From: Solimonas sp040066175
Lineage (GTDB): Bacteria > Pseudomonadota > Gammaproteobacteria > Nevskiales > Nevskiaceae
Length of the DNA: 64,000 nucleotides
Assembly: GCF_040066175.1 (NCBI RefSeq)
Contig: NZ_JBEAAM010000009.1
Span: forward strand, 80,482 to 144,481
Direction of reading: 5' to 3'
Shown here: piece by piece, positions 1 to 6,841 of the stretch
How positions within the stretch are numbered: position 1 is the stretch's first letter
Layout of the letters: every line of letters begins with the position of its first letter
Translations under genes and position numbers: made by a program
The notes under the pieces: model-generated
Seen by the model: the letters and a program-made list of their open reading frames with translations, nothing else
What the model was told of the DNA's origin: nothing
Databases searched by the model: none

Positions 1-200
1 GTCAGGTAACCGTGCGCGATGCAGGCGCCGAAAGGTCCGTCCTTGGCGCGCTGCGGATCGACATGGATCCACTGGTGATCGTCGGTGGCATCGGCGAAGC
101 GGTCGATGCGCTCCTGGGTGATCGTCAGCCACTGGGTCGTGCCCAGCGGCTGGCCGACGGCGGCGAGAATGGCGTCTGCGGAATCGAATACGGTGGGCAT
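1..200 (-). CDS. MaoC-family (R)-hydratase, 3' part cut by window edge
   Basis: Read on the minus strand from the ATG at 200, the frame is open to base 1 (66 codons visible). The start reads MPTVFDSADAILAAVG and continues with a DRFADATDDHQWIHVDP stretch and a GPFGACIAHGYLT stretch. The D-x-x-x-x-H hydratase signature and the G-x-I-A-H-G-Y-L motif are typical of hot-dog-fold MaoC enoyl-CoA hydratases of about 150 residues. It lies 71 bp downstream of ipdF on the same strand, so a hydration step in beta-oxidation of the HIP side chain is a reasonable guess. The C-terminus is outside the window. Confidence 0.8.
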   Translation of the reverse strand, partial: MPTVFDSADAILAAVGQPLGTTQWLTITQERIDRFADATDDHQWIHVDPQRAKDGPFGACIAHGYL

Positions 201-224
201 GGCAAGGCAGTCCTATCGGAAAAT

Positions 225-252
225 CGTCATGCCCGCCTGCGCGGGCATGACG
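225..252. repeat. Single palindromic repeat unit, 12-bp arms
   Basis: CGTCATGCCCGC at 225-236 is the exact inverse of GCGGGCATGACG at 241-252, with a 4-base loop. It is one unit of the repeat family found in pairs elsewhere in the window. Here it occupies the 71-bp gap between ipdF and the MaoC gene and could form a transcript hairpin inside the operon. Confidence 0.85.
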
Positions 253-271
253 GATTCGGGTTGTGCGGAGG

Positions 272-1063
272 TCACGCGCGCTGCGAAGAAGCCGAAATCA
301 CTTCGCCGACGAGATACGACGCGTAGTCCGAGGCCAGGAACACCATCACGTTGGCGACCTCCCAGGCCTCCGCGCCGCGGCCGAAGGCCTCGCGGCTCGC
401 CAGCTCGTTGAGCAGCGACTCCGGCGCGCTCTTGCGCAGGTGCTCGTGGAACACGATCGACGGCGACACGGCGTTGATGCGGATGCCGAACTCCGCCGCC
501 TCCAGCGCCGAGCAGCGCGTCAGCGCCATCACGCCGGCCTTGGCCGCGGCGTAGTGCGCCTGTTCCTTCTGCGCGCGCCAGCCGAGCACCGAGGCGTTGT
601 TGACGATCGCGCCGCGCCCGCGCGGCTGCATCTTCCGGAGCATCGCGCGCGTCATGCGGAAGGTGCCGGTCAGCGTCACGTCGAGGACCTTGGTCCACTC
701 CTCGTCGCTCATGTCAACGACGCGCCGGCTGCCGCCCAGGCCGGCGTTGTTGATCAGCACGTCGGTGCCGCCGAGCTTGTCCTCGGCCGCATCGATGAGC
801 GCCTGCACGTCGGCCTCGACGGCGACGTTGCAGACCTGGCCGAAGACCTGCGCCTGCGGAAAGTCCTGCGCGAGCGTTCTGGCGGCTTCCTCGGTGCGGC
901 GCGGGTGCATGTCCGAGAGCATCAGCGCGCGGGCGCCTTCCTCGAGGCAGCGCCGTGCGGTTGCAAAGCCGATGCCGCCGCCGGCCGCGGCGGTGATCAG
1001 GATGGACTTGCCCTTGAGCAAGCCGTGGGCGGGCACGTAGGGCGGTGGCGGTACGGTGATCAT
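272..1063 (-). CDS. ipdF: IpdF-type short-chain dehydrogenase (steroid ring C/D catabolism)
   Basis: This 263-residue SDR has a glycine-rich nucleotide loop (TAAAGGGIG, about 24-32), NNAG at 105-108, catalytic Ser158, and Tyr171-x-x-x-Lys175 within QAHYAAAKAG. The stretch VNNASVLGWRAQ and the ending GEVISASSQ closely resemble mycobacterial IpdF as I recall it. IpdF interconverts 5-oxo and 5-hydroxy groups on HIP-derived CoA thioesters. The ATG at 1063 was chosen because upstream residues look like a shadow of the preceding gene. That gene ends at 1071, only 7 bp upstream, so the two are very likely cotranscribed. Substrate assignment is by homology from memory. Confidence 0.85.
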   Translation of the reverse strand: MITVPPPPYVPAHGLLKGKSILITAAAGGGIGFATARRCLEEGARALMLSDMHPRRTEEAARTLAQDFPQAQVFGQVCNVAVEADVQALIDAAEDKLGGTDVLINNAGLGGSRRVVDMSDEEWTKVLDVTLTGTFRMTRAMLRKMQPRGRGAIVNNASVLGWRAQKEQAHYAAAKAGVMALTRCSALEAAEFGIRINAVSPSIVFHEHLRKSAPESLLNELASREAFGRGAEAWEVANVMVFLASDYASYLVGEVISASSQRA

Positions 1064-1070
1064 GTCGTGT

Positions 1071-3398
1071 TCAGTTCGCGGGTCGCGGCTCGCGCGGCAG
1101 GCCCAGCCCGCGCTCGGCGATGATGTTGAGCTGGATCTCATTGGTACCGGCGTAGATCGTGTCGGCGCGCGAGAAGAAGAACAGCTGCTGCAGCGGGCGG
1201 ACCGCCGCGTCGTCGGAGATCACGTCGCCGTCGCCACCGAGCACATCCATCGCCAGTTTGCCGAGATCGCGGTGCCAGTTGGACCAGAAGTACTTGTAGA
1301 TCAGCGCCTCGCGGCCGAGCTGGGTCTGCTCGCCGGCGAGCATGCGCAGCGCGTTGTAGCGCATCACGCGCAGTCCACACCAGGCCTGGGCGATGCGCGC
1401 GCGGATCGACGGGTCGCCGGACTTGCCGTTGCGCCGGGCCGCGGCGATGACCAGTTCCAGCTCGTGTGCGAAGTGCATCTGCTGGCCCAGCGTGGAGACG
1501 CCGCGCTCGGCCTCGAGCAGGCCCATCGCGACCTTCCAGCCGTCGCCGGGCGCGCCGACGATGTGATCCCGCTCGGCGCGCGCGCCGTCGAAGAACACCT
1601 CGTTGAACTCGGCGCCGCCACCGAGCTGGCGGATCGGCCGGATCTCGATGCCCGGCTGCTTGAGCGGCAGCAGCAGGAAGGCGAGGCCCTTGTTGCCCCT
1701 GCTGCCCGGCTCGCAGCGTGCCAGCACGAAAATCCAGTCCGACTCGTGCGCCAGCGAGGTCCAGATCTTCTGGCCCTGCACGCGCCACGAGCCGTCGGCC
1801 TCCTGCCAGCAGCGCGTCTGCACGTTGGCCAGATCGGAGCCGGCGCCCGGCTCGGAGTAACCCTGCGCCCAGAATTCGCGGCCGGCGACGATTTCGGGCA
1901 GGAAGCGCGCCTTCTGCGCCTCGCTGCCGTAGCGGATCAGCGCCGGTCCGATCAGGCCTTCGCCGATGTGGCCCATGCGGCCCGGCCCACCGGCGCGCGC
2001 GTATTCCTCGTGAAAGATCACCTGCTGCGCGATCGACAATCCGCGCCCACCGGCCTGTCGCGGCCAGCCCACGCAGGTCCAGCCGCCGGCAGCGAGTTCG
2101 CGCTCCCAGGCCTTGCGCAGTTCGGGTTCGAACTCCTCGTCGCCCGGCCCGCCCCTGTGCTTGAGAACGGCGAAGCGCCCGCGCAGATGCTCGCGCATCC
2201 ACGCGGCGACCTCGGCGCGAAAGCGCTCGTTTTCTCCCTCTCCCCCCGCGCCGCGGGGGGAGAGGGTCGGGGTGAGGGGCGAACTGTCGAGCAGAGCTGC
2301 GGCGATTTGCTCGCGCAGCGCGTCCGACGTCCCCAGCCAGTGGCCGGACGCCTGCGCGCGCTTGAAGTACAGCTGCGGGTCGTATTCCCAGGTGAAGCCG
2401 ACGCCGCCGTGCAGCTGGATCGCCTCCTGCGCGCACCAGAAGAAGGTCTCGTTGGCGAGCGTGCGCGCCATCGCCGATTCCAGCGTCATCGCGGCGACGT
2501 CGCCGGACGCGGCCACGGCCGCCGCGCCGGCCACCGCGGAGCGCAGCGCCTCGACGCGCACCATCATCTCGGCGCAGCGATGCTTGACCGCCTGGAACCC
2601 GCCGACCGGGCGCCCGAACTGCTTGCGCGTCGCCGTGTACGCGACGGTCAGATCCAGGCACTGCTGCGCGCCACCGAGCTGCTCGGCGGCCAGGTACAGG
2701 CGCACGAGCGCTCCGACACGCGCGATACCGTCGCCGACACGGCCCGGATCGTCGATGCGCACGGCCGCCGCACCCTGCAGCGTTACATCGGCGAAACGGC
2801 GGGTCATGTCCCAGGTACGCAGCGGCGTCACCGACACGCCGGCCGCCGGACGCGGCACGAGGAAGATCGCCGGCGCGCCATCCTCCAGCGTCGCCGTCAC
2901 CAGCAACATGTCCGCACTGGCGCCGTCGATCAGCCGGTGCGCGGTACCATCGAGCCGCCAGCCGTCGCCGGACGGCCGCGCGCGCGCGGCGAACGCGGCC
3001 CAGGTCTCCGCGCCGGCGATCAGCGGCGCGGCGAGCCGCAGGTCGCCGGCCGCGATCCGCGGCAGATACTGCCTCCGCGCCGTGTCGGTGCCGATCTCGC
3101 GCAGGACCGTCGCGGCCACGCACACCGTCGAGAAGAATGGCGCGCACAGCAGGCGGCGCCCGGCCTGCTCCTGGATCAGCGCCAGTTCGACCGGCCCCAG
3201 TCCAAGCCCGCCCAGCGCCTCCGGCACGGCGATGCCACACCAGCCCAGCTCGGTGGCGATGCGCTGCCAGACCGTCTCGTCGTAGCCCAGCGCGCTCTCC
3301 ATCGCCCTGCGCACCGCCGCGCTGTCGCTGACGTCCGCGAGGAAGCTCTCCGCGGCATCGCGGATCATGGCCTGGTCTTCAGTGAGCGCGAGATTCAT
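1071..3398 (-). CDS. Two-domain (fused) acyl-CoA dehydrogenase
   Basis: A 775-residue protein joins two acyl-CoA dehydrogenase modules. Residues 1-350 form the first, with RKQFGRPVGGFQAVKH and a likely catalytic glutamate in GFTWE (Glu338). Residues 390-775 form the second, with an SEPGAGSD flavin-site motif and a YAGTNEIQLNIIAERGLG C-terminus. Steroid catabolism often uses alpha2beta2 acyl-CoA dehydrogenases made from two genes; here both halves are in one chain, as in FadE34. The linker (about 372-389) is encoded by a perfect 31-bp palindromic repeat. The gene sits just upstream of ipdF. Candidate substrates are HIP-CoA or another steroid acyl-CoA. The start at 3398 is favoured by family N-termini; an ATG 9 bp upstream is possible. 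Confidence 0.9.
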   Translation of the reverse strand: MNLALTEDQAMIRDAAESFLADVSDSAAVRRAMESALGYDETVWQRIATELGWCGIAVPEALGGLGLGPVELALIQEQAGRRLLCAPFFSTVCVAATVLREIGTDTARRQYLPRIAAGDLRLAAPLIAGAETWAAFAARARPSGDGWRLDGTAHRLIDGASADMLLVTATLEDGAPAIFLVPRPAAGVSVTPLRTWDMTRRFADVTLQGAAAVRIDDPGRVGDGIARVGALVRLYLAAEQLGGAQQCLDLTVAYTATRKQFGRPVGGFQAVKHRCAEMMVRVEALRSAVAGAAAVAASGDVAAMTLESAMARTLANETFFWCAQEAIQLHGGVGFTWEYDPQLYFKRAQASGHWLGTSDALREQIAAALLDSSPLTPTLSPRGAGGEGENERFRAEVAAWMREHLRGRFAVLKHRGGPGDEEFEPELRKAWERELAAGGWTCVGWPRQAGGRGLSIAQQVIFHEEYARAGGPGRMGHIGEGLIGPALIRYGSEAQKARFLPEIVAGREFWAQGYSEPGAGSDLANVQTRCWQEADGSWRVQGQKIWTSLAHESDWIFVLARCEPGSRGNKGLAFLLLPLKQPGIEIRPIRQLGGGAEFNEVFFDGARAERDHIVGAPGDGWKVAMGLLEAERGVSTLGQQMHFAHELELVIAAARRNGKSGDPSIRARIAQAWCGLRVMRYNALRMLAGEQTQLGREALIYKYFWSNWHRDLGKLAMDVLGGDGDVISDDAAVRPLQQLFFFSRADTIYAGTNEIQLNIIAERGLGLPREPRPAN
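2236..2266. repeat. REP-like palindrome inside the acyl-CoA dehydrogenase fusion
   Basis: Bases 2236-2250 and 2252-2266 are perfect 15-base inverse arms (CCCTCTCCCCCCGCG) with one central base, followed by TCGGGGTGAGGGG. This resembles the common intergenic 'CCCTCTCCC...GGGAGAGGG' element. It encodes the linker PTLSPRGAGGEGE in frame between the two dehydrogenase domains. Confidence 0.9.
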
Positions 3399-3463
3399 AG
3401 CCGGCATTATTCCGGCCGCTCCCGCACGGCTCATCACCCGTTGAGACGACGGGTCGGCGCGGC

Positions 3464-4120
3464 TCAGCTCAACGTCTGGGTCAAGCGCACCAGGTCGGCC
3501 TGACTGTGCGCGCCGGTCTTCGACAGCACGCGCTTGAGATAGGAGCGCACGGTCTCGTAGGAAAGGCCACTCCAGTCCGAGAATTCCTTCAGCGTGAGAC
3601 CTTCGTTGAGTGCCTGCACGAGCTTGGCCTCGCCGGGCGTCAGTCCGTATACGAGTTTAAGGGTCGCGGCCCGCCCGCCCGGCCGGCATTCCGGATCGCA
3701 CACGGTCAGGATCGCCACCGCAGCGTTCTGCGCCCCTGGGCGCTGTTCGACGGCGTGCAGGCTCAGCACCAGCGGGAGCCCGTCGCGCTTGGACACGATC
3801 ATCCGCTCATGCTCGGCATGCTCCGGCTGCGCGCTGTCCGTCGCGGCGAGGCGCAGCATCGCACTGCGCACGGCGTCCGCCGCCTGCGGATCCGCGAGCT
3901 CCAGCTTGCCGCTCGCCGACAACGATAGGCCGTTGCCCTTGTCGAGCATGGCGTGCGCCGCACGGTTGGCATGCAGAACGCTCCCGGCCGCGTCAAGCAG
4001 CACGATCGCCTCCTCGACCAGATCGAGTGCCACGATCAGCGCTGCCTTCTCCGTCCTGAGACGACGCAACGCTTCTTCCGCCAGATAAGTCACGCCAGGT
4101 CCCCCTCCGACGCTTTCCAT
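3464..4120 (-). CDS. PAS/LuxR-type transcriptional regulator, paralog 1
   Basis: About 218 residues. The N-terminal half resembles a PAS domain (VEEAIVLLDAAGSVLHANRAA). The C-terminal half is a LuxR/GerE helix-turn-helix (LTPGEAKLVQALNEGLTLKEFSDWSG and SYETVRSYLKRVLSKTGA, split here into its two parts). No REC domain is present, so it probably senses a ligand directly. The ATG at 4120 follows a G-rich stretch; an ATG at 4171 would add 17 residues. It is a close paralog of the gene at 5690-6382, and the two flank a diguanylate cyclase. It lies 65 bp upstream of the acyl-CoA dehydrogenase fusion on the same strand, so a role in steroid-gene control is plausible but unproven. Confidence 0.85.
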   Translation of the reverse strand: MESVGGGPGVTYLAEEALRRLRTEKAALIVALDLVEEAIVLLDAAGSVLHANRAAHAMLDKGNGLSLSASGKLELADPQAADAVRSAMLRLAATDSAQPEHAEHERMIVSKRDGLPLVLSLHAVEQRPGAQNAAVAILTVCDPECRPGGRAATLKLVYGLTPGEAKLVQALNEGLTLKEFSDWSGLSYETVRSYLKRVLSKTGAHSQADLVRLTQTLS

Positions 4121-4213
4121 TGCGCCCCACCACTCCCTATGTGTCGTGGCTTTGGCTCTCGGCCCCGGCATCTGCCAGAGAGCCGCTCACCAACTACAAC
4201 AACGGTGCTTCGT

Positions 4214-5587
4214 TCAGTCTCTGTCGGCCTGCCCCACACGCACGCCGTTGCGTCCCGCGTTCTTGACGATGTAGAGGTACTTGTCCGCGCTGTCGTAGGC
4301 ATCCGACAGCGGCATCCGTCCGGTCGAGACAACGCCACCGACGCTGATCGTCAGTATCTCCAGCGGCACGTTGTCGTTGACAACGTTCAGCGCGCGCACC
4401 TCCTGCGCCAAACCCTGCAGGCGCAGCAAGGCACTGGCGTGGTCGCAGTCGTACAACAGGATCCCGAACTCCTCGCCGCCGATGCGCGCCACCGCGTCCA
4501 GAGGGCGACGACCGAATTGCGACAGGACTGCGGCCACTACGCACAGGACGTCATCTCCGCGACCATGTCCATAGCGGTCGTTGATCGCCTTGAAGTGGTC
4601 GAGATCGGCAATGGCCAGGCACAGGCTGACGCCCTCGCGCCGCGCCTGCGCGGAGGCGATCTCGTAGAGCTGCTCGAAGGAGCGGCGATTGCGCAGACCG
4701 GTCAGCGGATCACGCAGAGCCTGGAACTGGATCAGGCGACGCGCGACCCAGTTGCGCCGCTGTTGCGATTCGTTGGCCAGCACCGTGATCGCGGCAATGA
4801 CCAGCAGCACCATCTCGCCGGTCCACATGCCCATCGTGCGCTCCGGCGCGTCGATCACCGCGCTGGTCGTCAGCACGACCGCCGCGTAACCCGACAGCAG
4901 CATGAACGCGATCCCGGAGCGGAAGGTGCCAAAGGCCACCAGCGCGATCGGGATGCAGGCGACGATCGTGTGATCGAAATGGCAGGCCTGCCCATGGCAG
5001 TTGGCGCGCAGCCACTCCAGCGCCATGACCAGCACCAGGCCGTTGGTGGCCAGCGCGAACTCCGTCGCGCGACTGCTGCTGCACCACCACACGATCGCGG
5101 TCGCCACGACGCTGGCCGGCAGCACGACCATGATCGCGATGTCGCGCATCAGGTCCGCGGCATCCGCCGACAGGTTCAGCACGCGCCCCGCAAGCAGCGC
5201 CAGCACGCAGAACAGCAGCGCGGGCACCACGGCCAGCAGCGTGCGCGTTAGCAGCGACGTGGCGTGCATTTCCCTCAGATAGTCGGGCTCGACTTCGTCC
5301 GGGAAGCCGACCAGCGGCCCTTGCCGCTCGACGATCCGCTCGAGCGCCTCGACCGTCTCGGGCGACAGCGTCGGCCCGCCGTCGGCCGACCGGGCCGCGG
5401 CCTTCAGCGTGCGGGCGCGTCGCAGCCACAGTCCTTCCAGCACGCCGAGGTCCGATCGGTCCGCGCCCGATCCGCGCCCACCCGCCCGATCCTCAGCCCG
5501 ACCGAGGACTTCCATCCCCTCCCGCATCGTCGATCCAATGCGGTCACCCATTTGCGTCTTCACCAGTCCCTCTCCTTGCATGCTCAT
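4214..5587 (-). CDS. Membrane diguanylate cyclase (GGDEF domain)
   Basis: 457 residues from the ATG at 5587. An N-terminal cytoplasmic stretch is followed by about six hydrophobic segments (roughly residues 110-290, for example LLAVVPALLFCVLALLAG) and a C-terminal GGDEF domain. That domain shows DPLTGLRNRRSF, DLDHFKAINDRYGHGRGD and an intact active site, GGEEF. It should make cyclic di-GMP at the inner membrane. The start is uncertain: the best Shine-Dalgarno (AAGGAGAGG at 5569-5577) precedes a GTG at 5563, which would shorten the protein by 8 residues. It is flanked on the same strand by two PAS-LuxR paralogs at spacings of 93 and 102 bp. Confidence 0.88.
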   Translation of the reverse strand: MSMQGEGLVKTQMGDRIGSTMREGMEVLGRAEDRAGGRGSGADRSDLGVLEGLWLRRARTLKAAARSADGGPTLSPETVEALERIVERQGPLVGFPDEVEPDYLREMHATSLLTRTLLAVVPALLFCVLALLAGRVLNLSADAADLMRDIAIMVVLPASVVATAIVWWCSSSRATEFALATNGLVLVMALEWLRANCHGQACHFDHTIVACIPIALVAFGTFRSGIAFMLLSGYAAVVLTTSAVIDAPERTMGMWTGEMVLLVIAAITVLANESQQRRNWVARRLIQFQALRDPLTGLRNRRSFEQLYEIASAQARREGVSLCLAIADLDHFKAINDRYGHGRGDDVLCVVAAVLSQFGRRPLDAVARIGGEEFGILLYDCDHASALLRLQGLAQEVRALNVVNDNVPLEILTISVGGVVSTGRMPLSDAYDSADKYLYIVKNAGRNGVRVGQADRD

Positions 5588-5638
5588 GCACGCTTATGTG
5601 TGCTGGCACATTGCCGCTGGTTAGTGCGATTTCTCTAC

Positions 5639-5669
5639 CCCCAAATGGGGAACTCTCCCCTATCTGGGG
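5639..5669. promoter_or_regulatory. Two CCCC-N-GGGG boxes upstream of the diguanylate cyclase
   Basis: CCCCAAATGGGG lies at 5639-5650 and CCCCTATCTGGGG at 5657-5669, 18 bp apart start to start, in the 102-bp gap before the diguanylate cyclase. The paired near-palindromes on similar helix faces look like an operator. A similar perfect box (CCCCAATTGGGG) occurs at 15995-16006. The adjacent LuxR-type proteins are candidate binders; this is inference. Confidence 0.45.
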
Positions 5670-5689
5670 GGACGCCGACGTCCGCCTGA

Positions 5690-6382
5690 TCATGACCCCA
5701 GCCCCTGCGTCAGACGCACCAGATCGGTCTGGCTGCGCGCGCCAGTCTTGGCTAGCACGCGCTTCACGTACGAGCGCACCGTCTCGTAGGAAAGCCCGCT
5801 CCAGTCCGAGAATTCCTTGAGCGTCAGCCCCTCGTTCAGCGCCTGCACCAGCTTCACCTCACCTGCGGTCAAGCCATAGACCAGCTTCAGCGTCGCGGCG
5901 TGATCGCCGGGGCGTGATTCCGGATCGCAGATGAAGGCGATGGCTACCGCCTGGTTCGGCGGCGGACTCCGCACTTCGATCGCATGTATGGTCACCACCA
6001 GCGGCAGGCCGTCGCGCTTTGAAACGATGGTCCGCTCGACGTCCGGCAGCGTGTCCTGCCCCTTGTGCACCTGCGAAACCAGGCGCGCCAGCGCCGAGCG
6101 CATCAGATCCGCGGCACGACGGTCCGCGACCTGCAGTCGCCCGCCCGGCGCGAGGGACACTCCGTTCTCCTTGCCGAGCAGCACACTCGCCGCGCGGTTC
6201 GCGTGCAGCACGCGCCCGGTGACGTCGAGTACCGCAATGGCCTCCTCGACCAGGTCCAGTGCCGCAATCAGCGCCGCGTTCTCGGCGCGAATCCGCAGCA
6301 AGGGCTCGTCCGATAAGTAACCTCCCGCTGCCGGGTCGTATTCCTTCGCCAGAATCTCGTTGAAAAATCCATCGTCGCTCAT
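5690..6382 (-). CDS. PAS/LuxR-type transcriptional regulator, paralog 2
   Basis: 230 residues with the same layout as the regulator at 3464: a PAS-like N-terminal half (VEEAIAVLDVTGRVLHANRAA) and a LuxR/GerE HTH (LTAGEVKLVQALNEGLTLKE, then SYETVRSYVKRVLAKTGARS). The ATG at 6382 has GGAG seven bases upstream and was preferred over an in-frame ATG at 6493. The TonB receptor at 6842 is divergently transcribed from the 459-bp intergenic region. The regulator may control that receptor, the diguanylate cyclase downstream, or the steroid genes; nothing in the sequence decides between these. Confidence 0.87.
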   Translation of the reverse strand: MSDDGFFNEILAKEYDPAAGGYLSDEPLLRIRAENAALIAALDLVEEAIAVLDVTGRVLHANRAASVLLGKENGVSLAPGGRLQVADRRAADLMRSALARLVSQVHKGQDTLPDVERTIVSKRDGLPLVVTIHAIEVRSPPPNQAVAIAFICDPESRPGDHAATLKLVYGLTAGEVKLVQALNEGLTLKEFSDWSGLSYETVRSYVKRVLAKTGARSQTDLVRLTQGLGS

Positions 6383-6841
6383 GGGCTGACTCCACTCAGT
6401 GGCTTCAGAGTCCCCGCCGCCGGGGTTGCCGTGCGACACCGAAGCGAGCGCTGCCGTCACGCCGGATCGGATGCGATCCTGTGCCTCCGACATCAGCGCG
6501 CATCGCTTCAGTGTCCCCTGCACCCCCCAGGCCGAATCTGTTGCCCGTAGAATCCCTCCGCGGGAGCCCGGACCTTCCGGGCTGAGCTCACCGTACGGGC
6601 CCGGCCGGTGGAAGTCCTGACGCTGGGCTGGAAAATTCGTGAAAGAATCCTGAATCGCCCAAGTTTCTGTTTGTCGTGGGCTTTTCAGATCTCCAATGAC
6701 CGTCGACCGATGCCCGTCGTGTCGAACGGACGCGCAGCGGCATATCGAGACACGCCCATGGGCGCATGGGATTCGGTCCGAAACCTCCTGCGCTGCGCGA
6801 CCCCGCTCCGTTATGCTGTCGCACTTGCGCGGGGGAGCGCG
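6383..6841. promoter_or_regulatory. 459-bp divergent intergenic region
   Basis: The region separates the minus-strand LuxR gene and the plus-strand TonB receptor, so it must hold both promoters. A hairpin AGCCCGGA-cct-TCCGGGCT lies at 6565-6583. GGGGGAG at 6831-6837 is the ribosome binding site for the receptor ATG at 6842. I could not identify confident -35/-10 boxes and see no believable small gene here. Confidence 0.5.

Noticed and set aside
1056..3503. 815-codon plus-strand frame over the fused acyl-CoA dehydrogenase
   Set aside because: Antisense shadow with low-complexity composition.
6565..6583. Rho-independent terminator in the receptor/LuxR gap
   Set aside because: A good stem, but no T-tract on either side and no gene ends next to it.
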